From the NCBI GenBank assembly GCA_016714795.1, contig JADKCA010000006.1, positions 186,001-250,000 on the forward strand: DNA of 64,000 bases. Reading direction: 5' to 3'. The notes under the pieces were generated by a model that was not told the DNA's origin, did not search any database, and saw only the letters and a program-made list of their open reading frames with translations. Position 1 is the first letter of the stretch. Each line of letters opens with the position of its first letter. The DNA is from Sphingomonadales bacterium. Lineage in GTDB: Bacteria > Pseudomonadota > Alphaproteobacteria > Sphingomonadales > Sphingomonadaceae. Positions 43,623 to 52,695 of the stretch are shown one piece after another. A program made the position numbers and the translations under genes.

Positions 43623-45570
43623 TTAAGGCGTCACGATATTGAACGTGGCCTCCGGCGTTTCAATCGCCGCCTGCCACGCTTCCACCACCGCGCGGTCTCC
43701 TTCCACGGTCAGCCCGGCCTTTTCGAGCATCGCCAGTGGGGCCTTCATGAACATCAGGCCCAAAAACAACTGGCGCGGCCCCTTGAGTGTGGCCATGGGC
43801 GCGGCGTGGGACTGATCCATTTCAGCCACCATCACACCGCTCTGAAGCGTGATCGCCGCCTTTTCGTTGCGATCGGTGAACTCCAGATTGATCAGACTCT
43901 TCGTCGGCCACCTTGGCCGGCACCAGCCGCGTCGCCACCGAATCAAGCAACATGCCCGAAGGAATTGCCGCAGCCAGATCAAGGCTGACAGCCGTGTTCA
44001 GTTTAACGGCATCGTGCCGCAACTCACTGGCCCCGGTCAGGAACATGTTCCGCCACAAGGCGCTTTCCGCCTGATAGCCCTGCTGCTCGAACGAATCCGC
44101 CAGCAGCGCCTTGGCCGCCGTATTGCCGGGTTCTGCAAAGACAAGCTGGGAGAGCAGATCCGACGACCAGCGATAGTCGCCCTGGGCCATCGCCGCCTTG
44201 CCCAGTGCCAACACCCGGTCTGCTCCGCCCAGCGCCGCCACCAGCCGCTTGGCCCGCTCGGTCGGGATATGCGGGTTCAGATTGGCGGGATTGGCATCAT
44301 ACCAGCCGATATAGCGCTGCGAGACCGCCTTCGCGTTATGGTTATAAGTGCCATAATAGCCGTGGGTGGACCAGTTGGCCGCCAATTCGGGCGTCGGCAC
44401 AATCTGTTCGGCCAGTTCGGTTGCGTTCAGGCCGTTGTTCATCAACCGCACCGACTGATCATGCAGGAATTTGTAATTGTCACGCTGGGCAGTAAGAAAG
44501 CTCTTCACTTCGCCATTGCCAAAACGCGGCCAGCAATGGCTGGCGACCAGCGTGTCGCTGCGATCAGCGTAGAGCCGCAGCGCTTCTGACAGAAAGCCCG
44601 CCCAACGCAGCGTGTTGCGCACCAGCGCACCGCGCGGCGTCAGCACATTATGCTGAGAGCAGACAGCGATTTCGCCCACCAGAAAAGTGCGGCGCTCCGG
44701 CAGCATCACATTGAGTTCGGCGGGTGCTTCGGTTTCGGGCACCATCTGGAACTCCAGCGTAACGCCGTCCACAACATGCGTTTCCCCGGTCTTCCTGATG
44801 ATCAGCGTGGGCGGGATCATGCTGATCTCTCCGCCAGACAAGCCACTGCCAATGCCAGAACCCATGCTGCCCTGCACACCCGGCGGCGTGCCAACGCCGA
44901 ACTGGTAGGTCGCGCGCCGCCCCATGGCGGGACCAGCAATGACGTTTTCGGACGCCGCCTCTTCCACAAAATGTTCGGGCGCGATGATTTGTACCTTGCC
45001 TGCTTTCACATCCTCTGCTGAAACAATGCCCTTCACGCCGCCAAAATGGTCTGAATGGCTGTGCGTGTAGATGACGGCTGCCACCGGCCGTGCGCCCAGC
45101 TTTTCATTGGCAAGACCCAACGCCGCCTTGGCAACATCGGTGCGGGTGAGCGGATCGACGATGATCCAGCCGGTCTTGCCTGCGATCAGCGTCATGTTCG
45201 AGATATCGAACCCGCGCACCTGCCACACGCCTTCGGACGCCTTGAACAGCCCGTTCTCCTTCAAGAGCGACTGATGCCGCCACAACGCCGGATGGACAGT
45301 GGCCGGAGCATCGCCCTTGAGGAAATCATAAGCGTGGAAGTTCCACAGCGGCTCTCCCTTGGCACTGACGATCACCGGCTCCTTGGATGTGGCGATGAAG
45401 CCGCGCCGGGCAAACTCCAGATCCTTGCCATCTTCCTTGGGCAGCGCGGCCTTGGCGGCCTTTTGCGCGGCGATGGTGGCCGCGCTTGCAGGCTTGGGCG
45501 CTTCCTGCGCGAAAGCCGCCTGCGCGACGATGAGGGCCGAAAGTGCTACTCCGGCGAGTGCTCTGATCAT
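43623..45570 (-). pseudogene. SdsA-like alkylsulfatase (MBL fold) with frameshift near its C-terminus
   Basis: The gene starts at 45570 with signal MIRALAGVALSALIVAQAAFA. The metallo-beta-lactamase core has THSHSDHFGG, the metal-binding pattern of SdsA1-type alkylsulfatases, then the dimerisation domain. After VPAKVADE (about 43900) the frame slips; the SCP2-like C-terminal domain continues in another frame as SLINLEFTDRNEKAAITL and ends at 43623. Two lost bases in an A-run (GAAAAG to GAAG) would explain it. Most catalytic residues remain, so a truncated but active enzyme is possible. Confidence 0.85.
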
Positions 45571-45680
45571 GGGACAATCCTCTCCTGTTTGCACCGTCAT
45601 GCAAAGCGCGCGGGGCAAAGGCAAGATGCTCTGCACGAATCCGGCTTGCAGCCGGGCGCATTCCCCGCAAAGACCGTCGC

Positions 45681-46322
45681 ATGACGCACCCCACCCGCAT
45701 CGGCCTGCTTGGCGGATCGTTCAATCCGGCGCATCGCGGGCACCGGCTGATCAGCCTGTTCGCGCTGAAGGCACTGGGCCTGGATGAAGTGTGGTGGCTG
45801 GTGTCCCCCGGCAATCCGCTGAAGGATGCCGCGCGGGATATGGCCCCCCTCCCCGTCCGTCTGCGCTCTGCCCAAGCCATGGCCCGCCGCGCGCCGATCC
45901 GCGCGACCGCGATCGAGCAGCAATTGGGCACGCGCTTCACCGTGGATACACTCGCCGCGCTGCAACGCCGATTCCCCAAAAAGCACTTCATCTGGCTGAT
46001 GGGCAGCGACAATCTGGCGCAGTTCCACCGCTGGAAAAGCTGGCGGCGGATTGCCAAAACCATGCCGATTGCAGTTTTGGCGCGTCCGGGCTATGAAGGG
46101 ACTGCACGGGCGAGCCGCGCCTATGCCACCTTGCGGAGTCGCGTTCTGCCGCAAGGCCGTTCGCATGACTGGACGCAATGGAGACCACCGGCCCTCGTGC
46201 TGCTGCGCTTTCGCCCTGATTCAACCTCGGCAACTGCCCTGCGCCGCGCCCATCCGGACTGGTTCCGTGCCTATTCCCCCGCCCCCCTGCGCGATCCGGT
46301 GACGCACCGGATGACCGATTGA
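45681..46322 (+). CDS. nadD: Nicotinate-nucleotide adenylyltransferase
   Basis: A 213-aa enzyme that joins nicotinate mononucleotide with ATP in NAD synthesis. The N-terminal GGSFNPAHRGHRL (HxGH type) and the C-terminal STSATALRR region (ISSTxIR-like) are the nucleotide sites. It begins the conserved nadD-rsfS-rlmH group. nadA lies about 5 kb away on the other strand. Confidence 0.92.
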   Translation: MTHPTRIGLLGGSFNPAHRGHRLISLFALKALGLDEVWWLVSPGNPLKDAARDMAPLPVRLRSAQAMARRAPIRATAIEQQLGTRFTVDTLAALQRRFPKKHFIWLMGSDNLAQFHRWKSWRRIAKTMPIAVLARPGYEGTARASRAYATLRSRVLPQGRSHDWTQWRPPALVLLRFRPDSTSATALRRAHPDWFRAYSPAPLRDPVTHRMTD

Positions 46323-46332
46323 GGATCAATTT

Positions 46333-46710
46333 TTGTCCGCCGCTGCCAAGAAAACTGCCAACACCGACTCGGTTGAGTATCTCCACCAGTTGATCCTGAA
46401 ATCGCTGGATGATGATCAGGCCATCGAAACCGTTTCCATTCCGCTGGAGGGTAAATCGTCCATCGCCGATTTCATGGTGATCGCCAGCGGTCGCTCCACC
46501 CGTCAGGTTGCGTCCATGGCGCAGAAACTGATGGAAAAGATCAAAGCCGAAACCGGGCGGCGCGCCCGCGTGGAAGGCATGACCAATGCAGACTGGGTGC
46601 TGCTGGACGCAGGAGACATCATCGTCCACCTGTTCCGGCCGGAAGTGCGCAGCTTCTACAATCTGGAACGCATGTGGGCATTTGGAGACGCCCCGCTGGC
46701 TGACGCTTGA
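46333..46710 (+). CDS. rsfS: Ribosomal silencing factor
   Basis: A 125-aa RsfS/Iojap protein that binds the large ribosomal subunit and prevents subunit joining under starvation. The core GKSSIADFMVIASGRSTRQVASMA and DWVLLDAGDIIVHLFRPEVRSFYNLE is diagnostic. The start is a TTG at 46333, ten bases after nadD. The stop overlaps the rlmH start. Confidence 0.93.
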   Translation: MSAAAKKTANTDSVEYLHQLILKSLDDDQAIETVSIPLEGKSSIADFMVIASGRSTRQVASMAQKLMEKIKAETGRRARVEGMTNADWVLLDAGDIIVHLFRPEVRSFYNLERMWAFGDAPLADA

Positions 46711-47129
46711 AGCTGCACATCGTTGCACGCGGCAAGATGGGGCGGTGTCCCGAGGCCGATCTGATTGATCGCTATGCCAAGCGCATGACTTGGCCCTTCG
46801 CCATCACCGAATTGCCCGATACCGGCGGCAAACCCGTGCCCGTCGGCCCTTCCACCCGCTTTGTCGCGCTGGATGAAGGCGGCGAACAGATTAGTTCCAT
46901 CGAACTCGCTGCGCTGCTCGAACGCTGGCGAGATCAGGGCGTGAAGGAAACCCGCTTCCTGATCGGCGCAGCAGATGGGCTGACCAAGGCAGAACGCATG
47001 TCCGCCGATTGGGCCATTTCCTTCGGCAAGGTCACCTGGCCGCACATGATGGTGCGGGCGATGCTGGCCGAACAGCTCTACCGCGCAACCACGATCATCG
47101 CAGGGCATCCCTATCACCGGGAGGGGTGA
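46707..47129 (+). CDS. rlmH: 23S rRNA (pseudouridine-1915) N3-methyltransferase
   Basis: A 140-aa SPOUT-family methyltransferase acting on helix 69. Conserved parts are the LHIVARGKM start, FLIGAADGL and ISFGKVTWPHMMVRAMLAEQLYRA, which make the knotted SAM site, and the C-terminal GHPYHRE. The TTG start (46707) overlaps the preceding stop (TTGA). It ends the nadD-rsfS-rlmH operon. Confidence 0.94.
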   Translation: MKLHIVARGKMGRCPEADLIDRYAKRMTWPFAITELPDTGGKPVPVGPSTRFVALDEGGEQISSIELAALLERWRDQGVKETRFLIGAADGLTKAERMSADWAISFGKVTWPHMMVRAMLAEQLYRATTIIAGHPYHREG

Positions 47130-47139
47130 TCGACAGTTT

Positions 47140-47251
47140 CCGCTCATCCTGAGGAACCGCTGAGCGTGTCGAAGTGGTGTCTCGAAGGACCACGGATGGT
47201 GGTTCGAGACGGGACTTCGACACGCTCAGTCCCGCCTCACCATGAGCGGAT
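47140..47251. repeat. Nested inverted repeat after rlmH
   Basis: An outer pair CCGCTCAT/ATGAGCGG surrounds CTGAGCGTGTCGAAGT/ACTTCGACACGCTCAG and an inner GTCTCGAA/TTCGAGAC. It lies between convergent genes and may stop transcription from both sides. Confidence 0.75.
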
Positions 47252-47271
47252 TTAAGTGCCTATGTTCCCCC

Positions 47272-48423
47272 TCACCCAAATGTGCGCGCGATCCAGTCCG
47301 AGCAGATCCCCACCGCCTGCGGCAGCAGTTCGGGCGTTTCGCTGTAATAATGGTCCGCGCCCTTCACGTCCTGATATTCCTTGGTGCTGCTCCCCACTGC
47401 ATCAAACAGGCGTTTGGCATGGCTGGGCGTGCAGGCCAGATCAGCCGTGTTGTTGAGCACCAGCACCGGGCAGGAAATGCGCGCGGCATTGCCAAGGCCG
47501 GTCGCGTTGGTATCATCATAGCTCCATTGCGAGAGCCAGCTGCGCAGCGTGGTGAAGCGGGCAAGGCCCACCGGCCCGTCATTCGCCACCTTGGGCACGC
47601 CCAGATAGCATTCATAGGGGCGACGATCAGACGGGTCTTGCGTGGGATCAGTCCAGCGCACGTCTGACATTGTGCCCTGCACGGTGAAGCAGCGTTCTGC
47701 ATTAGGCTCGTCACTCGCGCGGATTTTGGCGAGCTCGTCCTTCACCCATGCGGTGATGCGGCGATTGCGCGCGATCTGCCCGGCGCGGAACTTCTCCACG
47801 AATGCAGCGCTGTAGGGCGCCTTTTCCGGGCAGGCCGGATCATAGATGTTGAGCGACGGATCACGCTCGAACGGCTTTGATTCGTCGAGGATAGATGGAT
47901 CGATCCACTCGGTCAGCGTCATCGCGCGGCTGATATGTGCGGCCAGCAGCATGATGCCTTGCGCGGGCGGCAGGTCCAGCTTGGTCAGATCATATTCGTC
48001 GCCCGCAGGCGTGTGCGTCACTGTGGGGTTTTCCGCCTGATCCTGATAATACATGGAGAGCGAACCGCCGCCGGACCACCCGCCAAGGATGATCTCTTCA
48101 TAGCCGAACCGCTTCTTCATGTCCTTCAGCGCGGCACCCAGATCGGCCACGCATTTTTCCATGATCAGTGCGGTGTCATTGCCCCGGTAACGCGGGTTCA
48201 CATAGATCACATGCTGCCCGCCGCGTGCCAGCGCTGTTACCAGCGGCAGGAAAGAGCCGCCGCCAATCGGGTGGCTGAACACGATCACGCGGTGCGATTT
48301 CGAATCTTTCGGCGCGATTCGCATGCACTCCACAAACACATGGCCGGTGGAGCCGCCATACACGTCCTTGAACGCGCTGGTTTCCTTATACGCAATTCCA
48401 TAAGGTTCGCGGACGATTTCCAT
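47272..48423 (-). CDS. Alpha/beta hydrolase
   Basis: A 383-aa enzyme. The nucleophile elbow GGWSGGGS lies at about residue 116, and SHPIGGGSFLPL near residue 52 supplies the oxyanion region. The late HYYSE after the final strand provides a likely His. The start at 48423 has a GAGAGG ribosome site; the upstream start at 48450 is less likely. The substrate is unknown; it is divergent from a VOC-family gene, suggesting a shared catabolic route. Confidence 0.82.
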   Translation of the reverse strand: MEIVREPYGIAYKETSAFKDVYGGSTGHVFVECMRIAPKDSKSHRVIVFSHPIGGGSFLPLVTALARGGQHVIYVNPRYRGNDTALIMEKCVADLGAALKDMKKRFGYEEIILGGWSGGGSLSMYYQDQAENPTVTHTPAGDEYDLTKLDLPPAQGIMLLAAHISRAMTLTEWIDPSILDESKPFERDPSLNIYDPACPEKAPYSAAFVEKFRAGQIARNRRITAWVKDELAKIRASDEPNAERCFTVQGTMSDVRWTDPTQDPSDRRPYECYLGVPKVANDGPVGLARFTTLRSWLSQWSYDDTNATGLGNAARISCPVLVLNNTADLACTPSHAKRLFDAVGSSTKEYQDVKGADHYYSETPELLPQAVGICSDWIARTFG

Positions 48424-48485
48424 ATAGATTCCTCTCTCGTTTTGGTGCACAATTCGTCTACTAAATTGACAAAAAAGGCAAGACC

Positions 48486-49172
48486 ATGATCAAACCAAAT
48501 GGTGTCCACCATATCGCCTTCATGACCGCAGACATGAAGACGCAGATCGAATTTTTCACCGACGTGCTGGGCTGCCATCTGATCGGCCTGTTCGATATGC
48601 ACGGCGTTCCGGGCGGTTTGCACGGCTTTTTGCATCTGGCGGATGATTGTCTCTTCTCGCTGGTGCAGTTGCCCGCAGTGAAGGATGTGCCGATTCAGCT
48701 GGGGGTGACGCACGCCGGCTCTGGCTCTGGCACGTCTGCGCCCGGCACCATGCAGCATCTGGCGCTGAAGGTTTCGAATCGGGAGCAACTGCTCGCCATT
48801 CGCGATCGCATCCGCAAAAAGGGCGTGAATGTATTCGGCCCGATCAACCATGGCATGTGCCAGTCCATCTATTTTGCCGGGCCGGAACAGATGGCGCTGG
48901 AAATCGCCTTTTCCGATGAGGCGCTGGACCCGAAGGTCTGGATCGACCCGACGGTGCTCGCCAAGCTGGACATCAACGCGGAAGAGGCCGCGCGCTACAT
49001 GGCCCCTGATGATTATAGCGGCGAAGGCGGCACCGTCCCCCAACCCCCCATCGACCCCGCCAAACCCCACCTCGCCATGGCCGAAGCCGCGTATAGGGCG
49101 GTGATGGGGATGCCGGATGATGCGATCTGGGAGAAGGCCAGCTATGCGGAGCCGCCTGTGAAGGTGGGGTGA
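48486..49172 (+). CDS. VOC-family (glyoxalase/dioxygenase-fold) protein
   Basis: A 228-aa protein with two VOC modules: VHHIAFMTADMKTQIEFFTDVLGCHLIG and MQHLALKVSNREQLLAIRDRIRKKGVNV. Possible metal ligands are His in VHHIA and MQHLA and Glu in ALEIAF. Members include extradiol dioxygenases, glyoxalases and epimerases; the sequence does not settle which. It is divergent from the hydrolase; the 62-base gap contains a TTGACA box at about 48466. Confidence 0.82.
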   Translation: MIKPNGVHHIAFMTADMKTQIEFFTDVLGCHLIGLFDMHGVPGGLHGFLHLADDCLFSLVQLPAVKDVPIQLGVTHAGSGSGTSAPGTMQHLALKVSNREQLLAIRDRIRKKGVNVFGPINHGMCQSIYFAGPEQMALEIAFSDEALDPKVWIDPTVLAKLDINAEEAARYMAPDDYSGEGGTVPQPPIDPAKPHLAMAEAAYRAVMGMPDDAIWEKASYAEPPVKVG

Positions 49173-49182
49173 TTGGGGCCTC

Positions 49183-49266
49183 AGGCGTCGTCACCCCCGC
49201 GCAGGCGGGGGGCCGCATCAAGGCCTGAACCATCGCGCTCATGGGTTCCCGCCTTCGCGGGTATGA
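49183..49266. repeat. REP-like repeat (CGTCACCCCCGCG type)
   Basis: Two facing units: CGTCACCCCCGCGCAGGCGG on the left, and GTTCCCGCCTTCGCGGGTATG on the right. Same family as 27875-27951. Confidence 0.65.
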
Positions 49267-49296
49267 CGATCAGGGGGATGAAGAGCGTCACGGCCC

Positions 49297-49400
49297 CCTT
49301 CGCGTCTTCGCGCGAGATCATATGGTCGGGTTTGCGCCGGGTGGATGCTGACGGGTTCGCGCGAAGACGCGAAGGCGCGAAGACGCGAAGACGCGAAGGG
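49297..49400. repeat. 18-bp inverted repeat merging into 8-bp tandem repeats
   Basis: CCTTCGCGTCTTCGCGCG (49297-49314) is the exact reverse complement of 49358-49375. From 49361 to 49400 five 8-base units of GCGAAG plus two variable bases follow in tandem. It lies in the gap before the GIY-YIG gene remnant. Confidence 0.8.
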
Positions 49401-49986
49401 TTCAGGCAATCTCCTTCTTGCGCGTGCGTCTTGGTCTATTGAAACTTTCGCCTTTTAAAGGCCAGCACGTCAGACTTCGACAACTTGAACCACTCACCAT
49501 TCATGCGTCTGTCGGCGAAACGACGATGCCAATAGGCTTCGATTCCGGAGGGGTCGTCGGTTGCGATAGCGTGGTCAAGCGTTGCTTTATCCGGCAAAGC
49601 GACATTGATAGCCTTCACTCGCTTTTCGAGATCGGCGCTCTGGCCAATCTTATAATATTCTCCGGCGCGAAGAAGGTAGACGTGCCCAAATTTCAAATTT
49701 TCACGATTTTCGAGCTTCTTTTCGACAGGTACCGGAAGCATATCGGCTACTGCCGCATAAGAATAATTCTTCGACTCTAGAGACCATTCTCTCATCGCTT
49801 CGACGAGCAGCACACGTTTGGGAAATCTCTTTTCAATTGTCGTCGTTGAGGGAAACCCCGGATGCTGGCGGCCATACAATCGCAGGTCATTTGGGGACGG
49901 CCACCTGTTCAAGGCAAAACATGCTTGCGCAATTGCTGTAAGAATATCCTCTTCGTCATATGGGATTTTCTCAAAAGTATTCGCTT

Positions 49987-50421
49987 CTAGGCTGCGTTGA
50001 CAAAAGACTTCAGCCATAGCCCGGCGGCGGCAAGGTTGAGGAAGCTCTCGAAGGAGAGACTGGTCTTGTCGTAGCGGGTGGCGATGCGGCGCTGTTGCTT
50101 GAGCTTGCCGAACATGCGTTCGACGCGGTTGCGATCCCGGTAACGGCGATAGTCGGGATGCTCGGGTGTCTTGCGGTTCGAGCGGGGCGGGATGATCGGC
50201 AGGATGCCCTGCATGAGCAGGTTTTCGCGGAACCTGTCGCCATCATATCCTTTGTCGGCGAGCAGCGCCTTGGGCTTGGGCGATGGCAGGGCCATCAGGT
50301 CATCGGCGGCGGTGTAATCGGATGCCTCGCCGCCAGTCAGGATGAAGCCGACAGGGAGGCCTTGATTGTCGCAGCGGGCATGGATTTTGCTCGTAAAGCC
50401 ACTCGGCTTTGGGAAGTGCCC
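49987..50421 (-). CDS. IS transposase, frame B
   Basis: It continues the transposase after -1 frameshifting: HFPKPSGFTSKIHARCDN, then the second Asp in LLADKGYDGDRF and the Glu in RNRVERMFGKLKQQRR. The stop codon TAG lies in the CTAG target copy outside the element, so the reading frame ends only because of the insertion site. The upper boundary is the presumed shift point. Confidence 0.82.
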   Translation of the reverse strand, partial: GHFPKPSGFTSKIHARCDNQGLPVGFILTGGEASDYTAADDLMALPSPKPKALLADKGYDGDRFRENLLMQGILPIIPPRSNRKTPEHPDYRRYRDRNRVERMFGKLKQQRRIATRYDKTSLSFESFLNLAAAGLWLKSFVNAA

Positions 50422-50820
50422 CCGGCACTTCCGCCGCCTGCGTCGTGATCGACCAAGAGCGTTCGCACAAACCCCCCTTTTCCGCCCGCTGCTGAGACGT
50501 GGCCGCGAACGCTGGTGCTGTCGATCATGTGCTGCCAGTCGTCGGTCAGGCCCAGATCGACCAGCGTTTGCAGCAGCGCATCCCAGACCCCTTGTTCTGC
50601 CCAGCGCCGGAACCGGACATAGACCGAGTTCCACTTGCCATACCGCTCGTGCATGTCGCGCCAGGGGCAGCGCGCCCAACGTCCCCGCTCAGGCGGCAGC
50701 AGCGGCCCGATCAGCTCCCATTCCGCGTCCGACAAATCCCCGCGACCCATGACTGCTCCTCAAAAAAACAGCCTTGAATCAGAAGTCGGGCCAAATGGGA
50801 ATCCCTTTTGTCAACACGGC
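49991..50820 (-). mobile_element. IS5-family (IS427-like) insertion sequence
   Basis: An 830-base element. The ends carry imperfect inverted repeats: GCTGCGTTGACAAAAG at the left and GCCGTGTTGACAAAAG read inward from the right, with two mismatches. It is flanked by a CTAG duplication (49987-49990 and 50821-50824). It carries two overlapping transposase frames on the minus strand and interrupts a GIY-YIG gene. Confidence 0.92.
50337..50750 (-). CDS. IS transposase, frame A
   Basis: A 137-aa frame. It begins MGRGDLSDAEWELIGPLLPPE, typical of IS427-type transposases, and contains the first DDE residue in MIDSTSVRGH. It ends shortly after a slippery GGGGG run (50419-50423 on the plus strand as CCCCC) where the ribosome can shift -1 into frame B to make the full transposase. 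Confidence 0.9.
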   Translation of the reverse strand: MGRGDLSDAEWELIGPLLPPERGRWARCPWRDMHERYGKWNSVYVRFRRWAEQGVWDALLQTLVDLGLTDDWQHMIDSTSVRGHVSAAGGKGGFVRTLLVDHDAGGGSAGGTSQSRVALRAKSMPAATIKASLSASS

Positions 50821-50983
50821 CTAGGCCAGCCTCTGCCACAGCTTCGCTCCATCGCGCCCAAAGCTTGCCAATGATTTCCCGTCGATGGATTCCAGAGCTC
50901 TGCTCAAATAGCGCAATGCCTGGAGCTTTTCCGGTTTCGCGGGCTATGCGCCGGATTTCGGAAACAATTCGTTCGCGCACCCC

Positions 50984-51970
50984 TCACCGTCCTCCCAAAT
51001 CCCCCTGCCCCACGGTCCCCGCCGCCATCTCCAGCATCCGGTCGAGCGACTTCTTCGCCTGAACCCTCAAGCCTTCCTCAATCTCCACGCGCGGCTCCAG
51101 ATCGCGCAGGCACACATAGAGTTTTTCCATCGTGTTGAGCGCCATATAGGGGCAGATGTTGCAGTTGCAGTTGCCGTCTGCGCCCGGCGCGCCGATGAAG
51201 GTTTTGTCCGGCATCGCCTTTTCCATCTGGTGGATGATGTGCGGCTCGGTCGCCACGATCAGCGTGTCGCCGGGCATGTCCTTGGCATATTGCAGAATGC
51301 CGCTGGTGGAGCCGACATAGTCCGCATGGTCCACGATATGCGCAGGGCATTCGGGGTGCGCGGCAACCGGGGCACCGGGGTGCTGGGCCTTGAGCTTGAC
51401 GAGTTCGGTTTCCGAAAAGGCTTCATGCACGATGCACACGCCCGGCCACAGCAGCATCTCGCGCCCCAGCTTGCGGCTGAGATAGCCGCCCAGATGCCGG
51501 TCGGGGCCGAAGATGATCGGCTGCGATTCCGGGATCTGCGCCAGGATTTTTTCCGCGCTGGAACTGGTGACGATGATGTCGCTGAGCGCCTTCACCTCGG
51601 TGGAGCAGTTGATGTAGGTCAGCGCGATATGATCGGGGTGCGCCTCGCGGAAGGCCTTGAACTTGTCTGGCGGGCAGGAATCTTCAAGGCTGCACCCGGC
51701 ATCGAGATCGGGCAGCACGACGATCTTTTCAGGCGCGAGGATCTTCGCGGTTTCGGCCATGAAGCGCACGCCGCAAAACGCGATCACATCCGCATCAGAC
51801 GCCTGCGCCTTTTTGGAAAGCTCCAGCGAATCGCCAACAAAATCTGCAATGTCCTGCAATTCCGGGCGCTGGTAATAATGTGCGAGGATGATCGCGTTGC
51901 GTGCCTTCTTCAGGCGGAGGATTTCCTCGCGCAGATAAAGGCCGGACAGGTTTACCACGGGTGCATTCAT
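50984..51970 (-). CDS. nadA: Quinolinate synthase
   Basis: A 328-aa [4Fe-4S] enzyme that condenses iminoaspartate and dihydroxyacetone phosphate in NAD biosynthesis. Conserved segments are ILAHYYQRPELQDIADFVGDSL, VIAFCGVRFMAETAKIL, the Cys-bearing PDLDAGCSLEDSCP and the C-terminal GNCNCNICPYMALNTMEKL. nadB and nadC are not in the window. The DUF4230 gene overlaps the start region by four bases. Confidence 0.96.
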   Translation of the reverse strand: MNAPVVNLSGLYLREEILRLKKARNAIILAHYYQRPELQDIADFVGDSLELSKKAQASDADVIAFCGVRFMAETAKILAPEKIVVLPDLDAGCSLEDSCPPDKFKAFREAHPDHIALTYINCSTEVKALSDIIVTSSSAEKILAQIPESQPIIFGPDRHLGGYLSRKLGREMLLWPGVCIVHEAFSETELVKLKAQHPGAPVAAHPECPAHIVDHADYVGSTSGILQYAKDMPGDTLIVATEPHIIHQMEKAMPDKTFIGAPGADGNCNCNICPYMALNTMEKLYVCLRDLEPRVEIEEGLRVQAKKSLDRMLEMAAGTVGQGDLGGR

Positions 51971-52566
51971 TGCTTCATCTCCACTTTCACCTTGGCCTCT
52001 ATCCCTGCAGCGGCCAGCGGCATAGCAAAACTCGCTGAAACGGCGCGGATGGTGGCATCTTGCGCCAGCCGCAGCGTGGGCATGGCCTTCGCCTGTTTCA
52101 GCACGTCAATCTCTGCCTTGTTGCGGTTTTCGGCATCCAGCACGCGCTCGGCATCGGTCAGCGCCATCAGAACTGCGCCACTTTCATATTCCTGCGTCGC
52201 GGACAGATCGAACTCCGGCCCGCTGATCTCGACCGGCGGGAGCGAGACAGAGAGCGTCCGCGTCGCCACGTTCCAGTCCAGATCGCTGGGCTTCAGCTTG
52301 GCCAAGTCCACCTCATAGCGCACCATGGCAGGCAGGATCAGCGTCTTTTGCGCAGAGAGGCCGAACTGGTCCTTCCGGCTCGTCACGACTGTCACGAAGC
52401 GCGCGGCGAAAGCGGAGAGGCGGTTTTGTTCGTGCAGCGATTTCAGACTGGAGGCCACGATGGTTTCCACCGGCGGGTCCGCCTTGCGCTGCACCCAGAT
52501 CAGACTCAAGCCCGCCACCAGCGCGACCAGCAGCAACACGGAAAGAATACGCTTCATGCCTGTCAT
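51967..52566 (-). CDS. DUF4230 membrane-anchored protein
   Basis: A 199-aa protein. It has one N-terminal transmembrane helix (ILSVLLLVALVAGLSLIWV), then a periplasmic DUF4230 domain with FVTVVTSRKDQFGLSAQKTLILPAMVRYEVDLAKL. The start at 52566 or 52557 is uncertain; neither has a strong ribosome site. Its stop overlaps the nadA start, so they are translated together. Function unknown. Confidence 0.82.
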   Translation of the reverse strand: MTGMKRILSVLLLVALVAGLSLIWVQRKADPPVETIVASSLKSLHEQNRLSAFAARFVTVVTSRKDQFGLSAQKTLILPAMVRYEVDLAKLKPSDLDWNVATRTLSVSLPPVEISGPEFDLSATQEYESGAVLMALTDAERVLDAENRNKAEIDVLKQAKAMPTLRLAQDATIRAVSASFAMPLAAAGIEAKVKVEMKQ

Positions 52567-52695
52567 GTAAGAGGCCATGTGCCGCACGACAATGGAGGGC
52601 ATAGTAAATGCGCGATTCATCACGCTGCTCCACCCCGGTTTTACCCGGCCGGGTGTAAATCAGGCAGGCTGATCAACATCTTTCATGGTGCCCGG

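Larger units (their letters stand above)
49436..50980 (-). pseudogene. GIY-YIG nuclease-like gene split by an IS element
   Basis: The N-terminal part is on 50980-50821 (MRERIVSEIRRIARETGK) and contains an HNH-associated repeat-like unit SGIHRREIIGKLWARWSEAVAEAGL. The C-terminal part is on 49990-49436: a second similar unit (LNRWPSPNDLRLYG) and then the GIY-YIG domain FGHVYLLRAGEYYKIGQSADLEKRV. Removing the IS and one CTAG copy joins GCT GGC CTA GAA GCG in frame (AGLEA). The whole protein would be about 237 aa and related to homing endonuclease-associated proteins. Now disrupted. Confidence 0.85.
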
